This document shows positions 1 to 9,448 of a DNA stretch of 64,000 bases, in pieces. Position numbers and translations under genes: made by a program. Every line of letters starts with the position of its first letter. Position 1 is the first letter of the stretch. The notes below the pieces were generated by a model. That model searched no databases and was not told where the DNA came from. It saw only the letters and a program-made list of their open reading frames with translations. Source of the stretch: Pacificibacter marinus (GTDB lineage Bacteria > Pseudomonadota > Alphaproteobacteria > Rhodobacterales > Rhodobacteraceae); contig NZ_FNZV01000008.1 of assembly GCF_900109555.1 (NCBI RefSeq), positions 1 through 64,000 on the forward strand, written 5' to 3'.

Positions 1-3
1 TGC

Positions 4-34
4 AAAAAGGGCGCCACTTTAGTGACGCCCTTTC
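4..34 (-). terminator. Rho-independent terminator of tuf
   Basis: A 12-bp stem (6-17 with 22-33, one G-U pair) with a 4-base loop lies just past the tuf stop. On the minus strand it ends in TTT followed by TTGCA, giving a five-T run. It marks tuf as the last gene of its transcript. Confidence 0.85.
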
Positions 35-57
35 CGTAGCTTCATAAGCTGTTAAGC

Positions 58-1236
58 TTACTCTACGATTTTAGATACAACACCGGAACCAACTGTACGG
101 CCACCTTCGCGGATCGCGAAGCGCAGGCTTTCTTCCATCGCGATTGGCGCGATGAGTTCGACGTTGAATTTCAAGTTGTCGCCTGGCATGACCATTTCTG
201 TGCCCTCAGGAAGAACAACAGTGCCTGTCACGTCAGTTGTACGGAAGTAGAACTGTGGACGGTAGTTCGCGAAGAATGGTGTGTGACGACCACCCTCTTC
301 TTTGGTCAAGATGTAGACCTCAGCTTCGAACTTAGTGTGTGGTTTAACTGAACCTGGTTTACACAGGATCTGGCCACGCTCAACACCTTCACGGTCAACA
401 CCGCGAAGCAATGCGCCAATGTTGTCGCCAGCTTCACCGCGATCAAGCAGTTTGCGGAACATTTCAACACCAGTACAAGTGGTTGTTGTTGTGTCTTTAA
501 GACCAACGATTTCGATGCTGTCACCAACATTGATCACGCCACGCTCAACACGACCCGTTACAACAGTACCGCGACCGGAGATTGAGAAAACGTCCTCGAT
601 TGGCATCAAGAAAGGCTCATCAACAGCGCGTGGTGGCTGTGGGATGTACGCGTCAACTGCCGCCATCAATTCAGCAATTTTGTCTTTGCCGATTGCATCG
701 TCACGGTCTTCCAAAGCTGCCAAAGCAGAACCCGCGATGATTGGGATATCGTCGCCTGGGTAGTCGTACATGGACAACAATTCACGGATTTCCATTTCAA
801 CGAGCTCAAGCAACTCTTCGTCGTCTACTTGGTCAACTTTGTTCATGAAAACAACCATGGCTGGGATACCAACCTGGCGGCCGAGCAAGATGTGCTCACG
901 CGTCTGTGGCATAGGGCCATCAGCAGCGTTCACAACCAAGATCGCGCCGTCCATTTGGGCAGCACCAGTGATCATGTTTTTCACGTAGTCAGCGTGACCT
1001 GGGCAGTCAACGTGAGCGTAGTGACGGTTTTCTGTCTCGTACTCAACGTGCGCTGTAGAAATGGTGATACCACGCGCTTTTTCTTCGGGCGCGCCGTCAA
1101 TTTCGTCGTACGCTTTGAAGTTGTCTGAAAACTGTTTCGTAATCGCAGCTGTCAGCGTCGTTTTACCGTGGTCAACGTGGCCGATTGTACCAATGTTACA
1201 ATGCGGTTTATTACGCTCGAACTTTTCCTTAGCCAT
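58..1236 (-). CDS. tuf: Elongation factor Tu
   Basis: EF-Tu carries aminoacyl-tRNA to the ribosomal A site as a GTP complex. The 392-residue product is full length. The G domain shows GHVDHGKTT (about 18-26), DCPGH (about 80-84) and NKVD (about 135-138), followed by the two beta-barrel domains that end in VSKIVE. It stands alone, with a terminator directly downstream and a 422-base leader upstream, so it is not the fusA-linked copy. Alphaproteobacteria of this group usually carry two tuf genes. The other copy is outside the window. Confidence 0.98.
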   Translation of the reverse strand: MAKEKFERNKPHCNIGTIGHVDHGKTTLTAAITKQFSDNFKAYDEIDGAPEEKARGITISTAHVEYETENRHYAHVDCPGHADYVKNMITGAAQMDGAILVVNAADGPMPQTREHILLGRQVGIPAMVVFMNKVDQVDDEELLELVEMEIRELLSMYDYPGDDIPIIAGSALAALEDRDDAIGKDKIAELMAAVDAYIPQPPRAVDEPFLMPIEDVFSISGRGTVVTGRVERGVINVGDSIEIVGLKDTTTTTCTGVEMFRKLLDRGEAGDNIGALLRGVDREGVERGQILCKPGSVKPHTKFEAEVYILTKEEGGRHTPFFANYRPQFYFRTTDVTGTVVLPEGTEMVMPGDNLKFNVELIAPIAMEESLRFAIREGGRTVGSGVVSKIVE

Positions 1237-1658
1237 ATCCTAGGCGCCTTTATGTCTAGAGGGGGCCAGCAGGCCCGTATTATCATCGCGGGCTAAGTAT
1301 TGTTTTCGAGACATAAAATCAAGAGTCAGTTGACATTTGCCGCAGGTTCAGCGGCGAGTGGCGCAAATACTGTGACCATAGGCTCAATGATTGGGTTAAG
1401 ACCACCATAAGTGCGGCCTTTATTAACAAATGTTCTTCAATATCAAAGACTACACAGGCACGCCCCACCACGGCCTCGCAGCCTTAGTTTGAAACGGTTT
1501 TGTAACATAAATCGAACCATCATCCTACACCCTTGGCATTCAAAAGACGCGCGCAGTTGATCACCCTGTTTGCTTGGGCGAATCATCTCGCAATTTTTCA
1601 GCACAAAGGGCGCAACAGATGTGCGCCCTTTGTGTTCACTAGATGAAAGGCCAGATGA
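1237..1658. other. Intergenic leader between parC and tuf
   Basis: No intact gene is visible in these 422 bases. They hold the parC-side hairpin at 1602-1634 and the leader and promoter of the leftward tuf gene. A 37-codon open stretch on the minus strand at 1326-1436 reads like the end of a protein but has no convincing start, and could be a gene remnant. No tRNA was seen. Confidence 0.6.
1602..1634 (-). terminator. Hairpin terminator downstream of parC
   Basis: A perfect 13-bp inverted repeat (1602-1614 with 1622-1634, 7-base loop) begins 25 bases past the parC stop. It has the AAAGGGCGC core seen in other terminators of this window. The T-run after the stem on the minus strand is poor, so termination may be weak or partly Rho-assisted. 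Confidence 0.65.
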
Positions 1659-4016
1659 TTAGCCAAACTTATTGTCGCGCGGGAAACCATGTGGCGGCTG
1701 CTTACCAACCCCTGCCCGTTTGCCAATCCATTGGCTGAGATCTTTTTCAGTGCGGGTGTTGCCCCCGCCCATTGTCCAACTCAAGCCTTCTTCAAGATTA
1801 AAGGTAACGATATCGCTCAGGCCGCCATCCAACTCAAGCGTGCCTTGTGCGCCGCGCGCTTGGCTGTACTTTTGTAGACGCACACCTTTACCGCGGCCCA
1901 ACTCAGGGACTTCGGAAATTGGGAAAACAAGGAACCGACGGTTTTTTGAAATCACCGCAACATGATCCCCCGCAACGCGGCGCACACATTCCGCCACAGC
2001 GCCATCTTTGACGTTCAGCACCTGTTTGCCCGTGCGCGTTTGCGCGATGATGTCGTTTTCAGGCACAATAAAGCCATCGCCAGCACTGGATGCGAGCAAA
2101 AGTTTTGCGCCCGGTTTGTGGACAATCAGATCAACGATTTCGGCCTCATTGGGCAGATCAACAATCAACCGCACAGGTTCTCCCATGCCCCGACCCCCGG
2201 GTAGATTGGCCGCAGACAGCGTAAAGACACGACCGTTTGAGCCAATCAGCAACAATCGATCCGTGGTTTCGGCATGGAAGGTAAAGCGTGGTGCATCGCC
2301 ATCTTTGAATTTCAATTCACGACTTAGATCAATGTGACCTGACATGGCGCGAATCCAGCCCATTTGCGAACAGACGACTGTGATCGGCTCACGTTCAATC
2401 ATGGCCTCTAGCGGAACATCTTCGACCTCTTTGGCCTCTGCAAACTGCGTCAAACGCTGCCCGCGCCAATAGTCTTTACCAAAGCGTTTTTTGATGTCTT
2501 TCAGTTCTTCAATGATGCGCGCCCATTGCACTTCAACATTACCCAAAAGTTCAATTAACCCTGCGCGCTCGTCCAGCAAAGCATCCTGTTCGCGAATGAG
2601 TTCCATTTCCTCAAGGCGACGCAAACTGCGCAGACGCATATTAAGAATGGCTTCGGCTTGCACTTCGGACAACTCGCCCGCGCCATCGGCAGCAGGCAAA
2701 GGCGACACATAGTCTTTTTCCGTCATCGCCCGCGCGATATCACGGTTCCAATCTTCGGCCATCAGTGCCGCTTTGGGATCGTTATCGTAACGGATGATGT
2801 CGATGACGCGATCCAAATTCAGAAACGCGATAATGAATCCACGCAGCACTTCAAGGCGGTGGTCTATTTTTTCCAAACGGTACTGAGAGCGCCGCAACAG
2901 CACCCCTTGGCGATGGTCCAAAAAGGCACGCAGCACTTCTTTAAGCGAGCACACCTTGGGGGTGCGCCCATCGATCAGCACATTCATGTTCATTGAAAAC
3001 CGTGTTTCCAAATCGGAATTACGGAACATCGTGTTCATCAACACATCTGGATCGACGTTTTTGGATTTCGGCTCAAGAATCAGTCGCACATCTTCTGTGC
3101 TTTCATCGCGCACATCACCCAAAATTGGCACTTTTTTGGTCTGGATCAGTTCAGCAATTTTTTCGATCAGTTTCGATTTTGCCACCTGATATGGGATTTC
3201 CGTGACAACGATTTGCCACACACCGCGCCCTAAATCTTCGACTTCCCATTTAGCACGCAACCGGAATGACCCGCGCCCTGTGGCATAGCTTTTGGTCATG
3301 CTTTCTTTGGATTCGACAATCACGCCACCGGTGGGGAAATCAGGCCCTTGGACGTAATTCAACAAAGTTTCATCGCGCACATCTGGCGTTTTGATCATGT
3401 GCAAACTGGCGTCAATCAGCTCTACCACATTGTGCGGCGGGATATTGGTCGCCATGCCAACGGCAATCCCCGTTGATCCATTCGCCAGCAAGTTTGGAAA
3501 TGCAGCAGGCAGAACTTCGGGTTCTGTCAGTGTACCATCATAGTTGGGTCGAAAATTAACGGCATCCTCATTGAGACCCTCAAGCAAAGCCTCGGCGGCA
3601 ACTGTCATGCGCGCTTCGGTATAGCGCGACGCCGCGGGGTTATCACCATCGATATTGCCAAAATTTCCCTGCCCATGCACAAGTGGATAGCGCACGTTAA
3701 AATCTTGAGCCAAACGCGCCATCGCATCGTAAATCGCCACATCACCATGCGGGTGATAATTGCCCATAACGTCGCCAGAAATCTTGGCCGATTTGCGAAA
3801 CCCACCATTCGATGACAGACGTAACTCACGCATCGCGTATAAAATACGCCGATGCACAGGTTTCAATCCATCACGCGCATCCGGCAGCGCACGGTGCATA
3901 ATGGTCGACAAGGCATAGGTCAGGTAACGGTCGCCGATGGCGGTCCGCAAACTTTCTTTGGTCACGCCAGATCCGTTGGTCGGGGTGCCATCATTATCTA
4001 TCAAATCACTGCTCAT
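1659..4016 (-). CDS. parC: DNA topoisomerase IV subunit A
   Basis: ParC is the breakage-reunion subunit of topoisomerase IV, which decatenates daughter chromosomes together with ParE. The protein has the quinolone-target region with NYHPHGD and the catalytic tyrosine in the ASRYTEA motif (Tyr132 counted from the chosen start), then a beta-pinwheel C-terminal domain. The frame is open from a TTG at 4031, but the ATG at 4016 is preferred and gives 785 residues (MSSDLIDN...). The C-terminal domain ends in a short basic tail. It is monocistronic here, with a hairpin downstream. Confidence 0.96.
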   Translation of the reverse strand: MSSDLIDNDGTPTNGSGVTKESLRTAIGDRYLTYALSTIMHRALPDARDGLKPVHRRILYAMRELRLSSNGGFRKSAKISGDVMGNYHPHGDVAIYDAMARLAQDFNVRYPLVHGQGNFGNIDGDNPAASRYTEARMTVAAEALLEGLNEDAVNFRPNYDGTLTEPEVLPAAFPNLLANGSTGIAVGMATNIPPHNVVELIDASLHMIKTPDVRDETLLNYVQGPDFPTGGVIVESKESMTKSYATGRGSFRLRAKWEVEDLGRGVWQIVVTEIPYQVAKSKLIEKIAELIQTKKVPILGDVRDESTEDVRLILEPKSKNVDPDVLMNTMFRNSDLETRFSMNMNVLIDGRTPKVCSLKEVLRAFLDHRQGVLLRRSQYRLEKIDHRLEVLRGFIIAFLNLDRVIDIIRYDNDPKAALMAEDWNRDIARAMTEKDYVSPLPAADGAGELSEVQAEAILNMRLRSLRRLEEMELIREQDALLDERAGLIELLGNVEVQWARIIEELKDIKKRFGKDYWRGQRLTQFAEAKEVEDVPLEAMIEREPITVVCSQMGWIRAMSGHIDLSRELKFKDGDAPRFTFHAETTDRLLLIGSNGRVFTLSAANLPGGRGMGEPVRLIVDLPNEAEIVDLIVHKPGAKLLLASSAGDGFIVPENDIIAQTRTGKQVLNVKDGAVAECVRRVAGDHVAVISKNRRFLVFPISEVPELGRGKGVRLQKYSQARGAQGTLELDGGLSDIVTFNLEEGLSWTMGGGNTRTEKDLSQWIGKRAGVGKQPPHGFPRDNKFG

Positions 4017-4164
4017 GAGTCTTTGATACAAGCGCCGTGCGCGACGAGCAAGCGGTCCTCGCTATGGAATTGTAGCAAGAATACTGCATCACCTGAAAAC
4101 GCGGGAATAATCGCCGCCTTTTCCCCGCAACTTCGGAACCAAACACCTATAGGTGGAGTTGTTA

Positions 4165-4752
4165 ATGAGTATGTATGGGGAAATTAGTATGCTGCGCCTT
4201 TCTGCGTTGACCTTAGCGGGTCTTATCATTGCGTTTTTAATATACGGGGGCGAACTGTCCCCCGCCGAAAAGGCAGAGCTAGATGCACTGCGCGCACAAC
4301 GCACTTCTATTGTCGCTATGGTATCTGACTCGTTTTCAGACACATCAAAACGCCCAAGCACTTATGTCCCGACGTTAGCACACCTTGATTTGAAACCTGT
4401 ACAAGCGCCAAAAACTGGCCTTGTGCAACTGGCCAGTTACACCCCAGCGCAAGCCACCCCACAGCTTGTTGCCACGACCACCGTCGCGAATCCTGCCAAG
4501 CTTGCGGCCCTCGTGGACACACAAGAAAAAGCAAGAAAAAGCAAAAATATGGTGCTACGTTCGGTGACAGCCACTCGCGTGAATGTGCGTTCAGGCCCCT
4601 CAACATCCAACTCAGTGCTGGGCCAAGTCATACGCGCAGACATTGTACGCGTGGTCTCAGACCCAAGTGATGCGTGGGTCAAAATTGTGGTCGAAGGCGA
4701 TGGCATCGAAGGCTATATGTCTTCTCGTTTCTTGACACGCGTTCCCGAATAG
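4165..4752 (+). CDS. Membrane-anchored bacterial SH3-domain protein
   Basis: An N-terminal hydrophobic segment (about residues 9-27 from this start) would anchor the protein or act as an uncleaved signal. It is followed by a low-complexity linker rich in Ala, Thr, Pro and Lys, and then one SH3b domain over the last 60 or so residues (VNVRSGPS...VLGQV...WVKI...GYMSSRFL). Such domains usually bind cell-wall peptides in the periplasm. The ATG at 4165 is chosen because AGGTGGAG lies six bases upstream. An ATG at 4189 with GGGGAA before it is an alternative and would start right at the hydrophobic segment. The partner and exact role are unknown. Confidence 0.85.
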   Translation: MSMYGEISMLRLSALTLAGLIIAFLIYGGELSPAEKAELDALRAQRTSIVAMVSDSFSDTSKRPSTYVPTLAHLDLKPVQAPKTGLVQLASYTPAQATPQLVATTTVANPAKLAALVDTQEKARKSKNMVLRSVTATRVNVRSGPSTSNSVLGQVIRADIVRVVSDPSDAWVKIVVEGDGIEGYMSSRFLTRVPE

Positions 4753-4822
4753 TCACCTTGCCACTTTAGCGCTGGCTTACTTTTAGCCTGAGCGCGCAAA
4801 CATATTTGCAGAAAGTGGTCTC

Positions 4823-5650
4823 ATGCGCTCAATCCTTATCACAGGCTGTTCCACTGGAATTGGCTACCATGCCGCGCAGGTTCTTAAAGCAAAAGGTTGG
4901 CGCGTGATGGCGACCTGCCGCAACGAAGACGATTGCGCGCGCCTGCGTACCCAAGGGTTTGACAGCTTTCGCCTAGATTACGAAGATCCTGCATCTATCG
5001 AAACCGCCTTTGAACACGCCATGACTTTGACGGGTGGCACGCTAGACGCGCTTTACAACAACGGGGCCTACGCCATTCCCGCCGCCGTCGAAGACCTACC
5101 AGTCGCAGCTTTGCGTCAAAATTTCGAAGCTAATTTCTTTGGGTGGCACGATCTCACGCGTCGTGTGATTCCGGTTATGCGTGCTCAAGGGCATGGGCAC
5201 ATCGTGCAGTGTTCGTCAGTTTTAGGTCTCGTGGCAATGCCGTGGCGCGGGTCATATAATGCAACCAAATTCGCCCTTGAAGGGCTCACTGATACATTGC
5301 GGCGTGAAATGCGTGGCACTGGGATCAAGATTATCTCAATTGAACCTGGCCCCATCACAAGTGACTTTCGCCTGAACGCACGCAAGGCATTTGACAGGTG
5401 GATTGACTGGGAAAATTCCCCCCGCGCCGAACAATATCGCACCAAGCTTGTGCCGCGCCTCTACGATGCCAACAAAACTCCTGATCGGTTTGAGCTAGAC
5501 GCTGGCGCCGTCACCGACAAGCTGATCAAGGCACTCGACTCACACCGCCCTCGCGCGCATTATTATGTGACAACTCCGACATGGATCGCCGCAATCGCAC
5601 GCAGACTGCTACCAACGTCGTGGATTGATGCCATCTTCGCGAAAGTCTGA
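4823..5650 (+). CDS. SDR family NAD(P)-dependent oxidoreductase
   Basis: This is a classical short-chain dehydrogenase/reductase of 275 residues. It has the cofactor motif TGCSTGIG (7-14), NNGAY (79-83), the catalytic serine near 131-132 and the YNATK active-site pair Tyr145/Lys149. The sequence after the PGPI motif is long and ends in a hydrophobic patch, as in SDRs acting on lipid or retinol-like substrates. The substrate cannot be told from sequence. No operon partner is obvious. The next gene starts 100 bases downstream. Confidence 0.9.
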   Translation: MRSILITGCSTGIGYHAAQVLKAKGWRVMATCRNEDDCARLRTQGFDSFRLDYEDPASIETAFEHAMTLTGGTLDALYNNGAYAIPAAVEDLPVAALRQNFEANFFGWHDLTRRVIPVMRAQGHGHIVQCSSVLGLVAMPWRGSYNATKFALEGLTDTLRREMRGTGIKIISIEPGPITSDFRLNARKAFDRWIDWENSPRAEQYRTKLVPRLYDANKTPDRFELDAGAVTDKLIKALDSHRPRAHYYVTTPTWIAAIARRLLPTSWIDAIFAKV

Positions 5651-5749
5651 ACAAAACAACACGATATCAGGGCGCGGCACTTCGCGTGTTTGGTTTTGCT
5701 TCAAGACGCGCTATGTCGTTGGAAACAGATTTAGTCAAAGGACAGCCTC

Positions 5750-5956
5750 ATGCTGAATGATCCTCTTTTCGTCGTCGTGATTGTCGGCTGTGTCATCGTT
5801 GCTCTCATCCTCGCACGAGGCATCAGCCTTATGGGGCGCGGCGGGCTAGAAGGCGCTAAAAAATCCAATAAAATGATGCAATACCGCATTCTCGCGCAAA
5901 TAATTGTCGTGGCCCTCGTGGTGATCTTCGTCGCGTTACGCAATTCAGGGGGCTGA
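5750..5956 (+). CDS. HIG1-type twin-transmembrane small protein
   Basis: A 68-residue protein with two membrane helices (about 5-27 and 46-65) joined by a short basic loop containing GAKKSNKMMQYRILAQ. That loop and second-helix pattern resembles the HIG1 domain of respiratory supercomplex factors, and bacterial versions of this size occur next to cytochrome oxidase components. A role in the aerobic respiratory chain is inference. AAAGGAC precedes the ATG. The adenosyltransferase gene starts two bases after the stop, so the two are cotranscribed and probably translationally coupled. Confidence 0.85.
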   Translation: MLNDPLFVVVIVGCVIVALILARGISLMGRGGLEGAKKSNKMMQYRILAQIIVVALVVIFVALRNSGG

Positions 5957-5958
5957 CC

Positions 5959-6531
5959 ATGGTTGTTCTTAACAAAATTTACACACGTACAGGCGACGCA
6001 GGCGAAACAGCACTCGGCGATGGAGCGCGCGTTGCAAAATATGCCTCTCGGGTTGAAGCTTACGGCACCGTCGATGAACTGAATTCCACAGTCGGATTAG
6101 CGCGTTTGTCATCCGAAGACGACATGGACAGCGCACTGGCGCGCATCCAAAATGACCTGTTCGATTTAGGCGCGGATCTGTGCCGACCGCATATGGAAAA
6201 AGACGCCGAATCCGAATACGCACCGTTGCGCATGATCGCCTCGCAGATGGATCGCCTTGAGGTCGAAATCGACGTGATGAACACCGATTTATCACCGTTA
6301 CGCTCATTCATTTTGCCAGGCGGCACGCCATTGGCAGCGCATCTGCACTTGTGCCGCACAGTTGCACGCCGCGCAGAACGCCTCACTGTCGGCCTAAGCT
6401 CGACCGAAGACGTTAATCCTGCCGCAATCAAATACCTCAATCGCTTGTCAGATTGGTTTTTCGTTGCCGCGCGCGTCGCAAACAATGGCGGCCAAGACGA
6501 TGTTCTTTGGGTGCCAGGGGCCAATCGTTAG
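5959..6531 (+). CDS. pduO: Cob(I)alamin adenosyltransferase, PduO type
   Basis: The enzyme transfers the 5'-deoxyadenosyl group of ATP to cob(I)alamin, making adenosylcobalamin. The N-terminal YTRTGDAGETALGDG loop is the ATP-binding signature of the PduO/MMAB family. The C-terminal half has the conserved arginine-rich helix (RTVARRAERL) and the NRLSDWFFVAAR block. At 190 residues it is the usual length. It provides the cofactor for methylmalonyl- and ethylmalonyl-CoA mutases and complements the cob genes further along. It sits two bases after the HIG1-like gene. Confidence 0.95.
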   Translation: MVVLNKIYTRTGDAGETALGDGARVAKYASRVEAYGTVDELNSTVGLARLSSEDDMDSALARIQNDLFDLGADLCRPHMEKDAESEYAPLRMIASQMDRLEVEIDVMNTDLSPLRSFILPGGTPLAAHLHLCRTVARRAERLTVGLSSTEDVNPAAIKYLNRLSDWFFVAARVANNGGQDDVLWVPGANR

Positions 6532-6644
6532 CACAGTTTTTCGCAGGCTTGCGCAATCAACGTAACGTTTCAGCCAAACACGCGACGTTTTGGGGTGTTT
6601 CTGCCCTGCCGAAAAAGTAATAAATGTGCCGAGAGAGTTTTTAA

Positions 6645-6670
6645 CACTGTGTTTTGGGATTTTAACAGTG
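6645..6670. promoter_or_regulatory. Inverted repeat upstream of etfB
   Basis: CACTGT (6645-6650) and ACAGTG (6665-6670) form an inverted repeat, each preceded by a TTTTAAC-like stretch. The site lies about 40 bases ahead of the etfB start. It could be a regulator site or part of the promoter region. No consensus is recognised. Confidence 0.25.
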
Positions 6671-6711
6671 CCCGCGCAGTTTAATGCATACGAATTTTTG
6701 GGAGTATCCGC

Positions 6712-7464
6712 ATGAAGGTTTTGGTGCCAGTCAAGCGCGTGATTGACTATAATGTTAAGGTCAAAGTGAAAGCCGATGGCAGCGGCGTTGATCTTGCGAA
6801 TGTTAAAATGTCGATGAACCCGTTCGATGAGATCGCAGTCGAAGAAGCGATCCGTCTTAAGGAATCTGGTGTGGCCACCGAAGTTGTGGTTGTCTCCATC
6901 GGCGAAAAAAAATCCACTGACACGCTGCGCTCGGCAATGGCGATGGGTGCGGACCGCGCTATTTTGATCACGACGGATCAAGGCGTTGATATCGAACCTT
7001 TGGCTGTGGCCAAACTGCTCAAAGCCGTGATCGACGAAGAAGCGCCAGAGCTGGTCATCGCCGGAAAACAGGCGATCGACAACGACATGAATGCGACCGG
7101 CCAGATGTTGGCTGCGCTGCTGGGTTGGGGTCAGGCTACATTTGCATCTGAGCTAAAAGTTGAAGACGGCGCAGCTGTTGTGACGCGCGAAGTAGACGGC
7201 GGCTTGCAAACGATTTCGGTAAAACTGCCCGCAATTGTCACCGCCGATTTGCGTTTGAATGAGCCGCGCTACGCCTCTTTGCCTAACATCATGAAGGCCA
7301 AGAAAAAGCCGCTCGAAGAAAAATCAGCCGATGACTTTGGCGTTGATATCACGGCGCGTCATACCATTGTCACCACCGAAGAACCTGGCACACGTCAAGC
7401 TGGTATCATGGTTGGATCGGTGGACGAGCTGATCGCGAAACTCAAAGAAGGGGGTCTTGTCTAA
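6712..7464 (+). CDS. etfB: Electron transfer flavoprotein subunit beta
   Basis: EtfB is the AMP-binding subunit of the heterodimeric ETF that takes electrons from acyl-CoA dehydrogenases and passes them to ETF:ubiquinone oxidoreductase. The 250-residue sequence starts [16 protein letters not shown] and contains the [17 protein letters not shown] signature and the [23 protein letters not shown] recognition-loop region. GGGAG precedes the ATG. The stop TAA overlaps the first base of the etfA start, so the two subunits are translationally coupled. Methylsuccinyl-CoA dehydrogenase, encoded nearby, is a likely electron donor. Confidence 0.97.
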   Translation: MKVLVPVKRVIDYNVKVKVKADGSGVDLANVKMSMNPFDEIAVEEAIRLKESGVATEVVVVSIGEKKSTDTLRSAMAMGADRAILITTDQGVDIEPLAVAKLLKAVIDEEAPELVIAGKQAIDNDMNATGQMLAALLGWGQATFASELKVEDGAAVVTREVDGGLQTISVKLPAIVTADLRLNEPRYASLPNIMKAKKKPLEEKSADDFGVDITARHTIVTTEEPGTRQAGIMVGSVDELIAKLKEGGLV

Positions 7465-8384
7465 TGGCTGTACTTTGTCTTGCAGACGTCTCTGATGGCG
7501 CTTTGGCGCTGGATGCAACATCAAAAGCTATCACGGCATCGACCAAACTTGGCGATGTCACAGTGCTCGTATGTGGTCCGCAGGCTGCGGCCGATGCAGC
7601 TGCTAAAATCGCAGGCGTCAACAAAGTTCTATGCGCCGATGATGCGGCCTATGCCCATGGACTAGCAGAAAACATCGCGGCACTGATCGTCGGGTTGGCC
7701 GATGATTTTACCCACATCACAGCCCCATCCACCACCACGGCGAAAAACGTTTTGCCACGTGTTGCTGCTTTGTTAGATGTAATGGTCTTGCCCGATGTGA
7801 TCGAGGTTATCGATGCAGATACATTTAAGCGACCGATTTACGCCGGCAATGCGGTTCAGACGGTGAAAACCACTGACGCGGTGAAAGTGATCACCTTCCG
7901 CACCTCGACATTTGATCTGGCCGCAGATGGTGGTTCCGCCGCAGTGGAAGCCACATCAGGCGCAGGTGATGCCGGCCTATCCAGCTATGTCAGCGATGAG
8001 GTTGCCACAAGTGACCGCCCTGAACTGACATCCGCAGGTGTGGTTGTGTCTGGCGGGCGTGGCGTCGGGTCTGAGGAAGATTTCGCGCTGATCGAAAAGC
8101 TCGCAGACAAGCTCGGGGGTGCCGTTGGCGCATCACGTGCGGCTGTGGACAGCGGCTATGCAGCGAACGACATGCAAGTGGGTCAAACCGGTAAAGTCGT
8201 AGCCCCTGATCTATATGTAGCAATCGGTATTTCTGGTGCTATCCAACACCTTGCAGGCATGAAAGACTCTAAAGTCATTGTTGCAATCAACAAAGATGAA
8301 GAAGCGCCAATCTTTCAAGTTGCTGACTTTGGCTTGAAGGCTGACCTGTTTCAAGCGGTGCCAGAGTTGATTGAGAAACTCTAA
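7464..8384 (+). CDS. etfA: Electron transfer flavoprotein subunit alpha
   Basis: EtfA carries the FAD of ETF. The 306-residue product has the C-terminal FAD domain with SGGRGVGS, the [27 protein letters not shown] block and the final NKDEEAPIF...D motif. It follows etfB with a one-base overlap and is the last gene of the pair, closed by the terminator at 8406-8434. Confidence 0.97.
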   Translation: MAVLCLADVSDGALALDATSKAITASTKLGDVTVLVCGPQAAADAAAKIAGVNKVLCADDAAYAHGLAENIAALIVGLADDFTHITAPSTTTAKNVLPRVAALLDVMVLPDVIEVIDADTFKRPIYAGNAVQTVKTTDAVKVITFRTSTFDLAADGGSAAVEATSGAGDAGLSSYVSDEVATSDRPELTSAGVVVSGGRGVGSEEDFALIEKLADKLGGAVGASRAAVDSGYAANDMQVGQTGKVVAPDLYVAIGISGAIQHLAGMKDSKVIVAINKDEEAPIFQVADFGLKADLFQAVPELIEKL

Positions 8385-8405
8385 CGTAGATATCACTCAA
8401 ACGGC

Positions 8406-8434
8406 AAAGGCCCGCCACATTGGTGGGCCTTTTA
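8406..8434 (+). terminator. Terminator shared by etfA and the facing gene
   Basis: AAAGGCCC (8406-8413) pairs with GGGCCTTT (8425-8432), extended by a G-U and two G-C pairs around a 5-base loop, and followed by TTTT on the plus strand. It lies between the convergent etfA and the hypothetical gene at 8448, and the A-run on its left also gives a T-run for the minus strand. Confidence 0.85.
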
Positions 8435-8447
8435 TGTGCTGGACGTC

Positions 8448-9275
8448 TTAAGTAATTTTTTCTAAAGCAGCTTGCAGCGCGTTAGCCACCTTTACCTGCA
8501 CCACAGGGCCAAGCATTTCTTTGGCTGACATTGCATCAAGATCAGAAAACGACATCAGGTCATAGCCCTGCTCGATTTCCTCTGGCGTACCAACAACTTC
8601 CACAACAGCTTTCACCAATGGGCGGATTTGCTCGATCATATATCGATCCACAAACAACGGATCACTGCCAATGGTGTTGCAGGCTTGTATATCGTCGGGG
8701 GAATGATCGGACACCCAGAGCAAAACCAAATCATTTGGCATTTTTTGGATCATCGTTTTCATACGTGCGACCCATGCGTCTTTTAATTCCTGACGCACCA
8801 TAGCGAACTTTTCTTCGGACACAGTTTCCAGCGTCGTGACAAGATGCCGCGTAAAGTTGAAATCTGTAAAATCAATTTCACGATAGATTGTCTTAAGCAG
8901 CGTTGAGGCGCGTAAAAACCGGTCATTGCGACGCGGATGTACAACGTAAAACCTATTGGACATATTTTGTGCACCAGAGATTTGAAGCACAGTCACTTTG
9001 GCCTCTGCACAAATTTCCATTACGGCTTCATCTGTCAAAAAAACATCAGTCCCAGCATTCACACAGCCAAGATTCACTGGCGTGATGTTCATCGCCGCAC
9101 CAACAGCTTCAGAAAACGGGGCCTCTACAAACTTTCCATAGGTTTCCGTACCGCCTACAAATGCAATATAGTCTTGGTCGAGTTGTTTCTTTGGTCCGCG
9201 GAATAAAAGTTTCGAATGCCGATATCGACACGGCAAATAGTTTAGAGCGCCATCGCCCGGATTTTGATAAGCCAT
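8448..9275 (-). CDS. Hypothetical protein, DUF6473-like
   Basis: A 275-residue soluble protein starting MAYQNPGDGALNYLPCRY, with FRGPKKQ and AFVGGTETYGKFVE near the N terminus and LLWVSDHSP in the second half. From memory this matches a Rhodobacterales family listed as DUF6473. The VGGTETYG and NLGCVNAG stretches are reminiscent of an SGNH-like alpha/beta fold, but I would not assign an activity. The ATG at 9275 is preferred to an upstream in-frame codon at 9308 because GGGTGGAT lies just before it. It is a single gene facing etfA. Confidence 0.75.
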   Translation of the reverse strand: MAYQNPGDGALNYLPCRYRHSKLLFRGPKKQLDQDYIAFVGGTETYGKFVEAPFSEAVGAAMNITPVNLGCVNAGTDVFLTDEAVMEICAEAKVTVLQISGAQNMSNRFYVVHPRRNDRFLRASTLLKTIYREIDFTDFNFTRHLVTTLETVSEEKFAMVRQELKDAWVARMKTMIQKMPNDLVLLWVSDHSPDDIQACNTIGSDPLFVDRYMIEQIRPLVKAVVEVVGTPEEIEQGYDLMSFSDLDAMSAKEMLGPVVQVKVANALQAALEKIT

Positions 9276-9448
9276 AATATCCACCCATTGGTTCGTTAAA
9301 TTACCCAAGATCTAGATTCGCAGATACAGGTTTCAAAATCGCTAAACTTGCAATTTGGGCCAAATTTTAAAGATCTCCAAAGAGTTTCCCGCCTTGAAGC
9401 GCACAGCATGCTGTCTATGGTCAACCTCAGCACAAGGAGCGTTATAAT

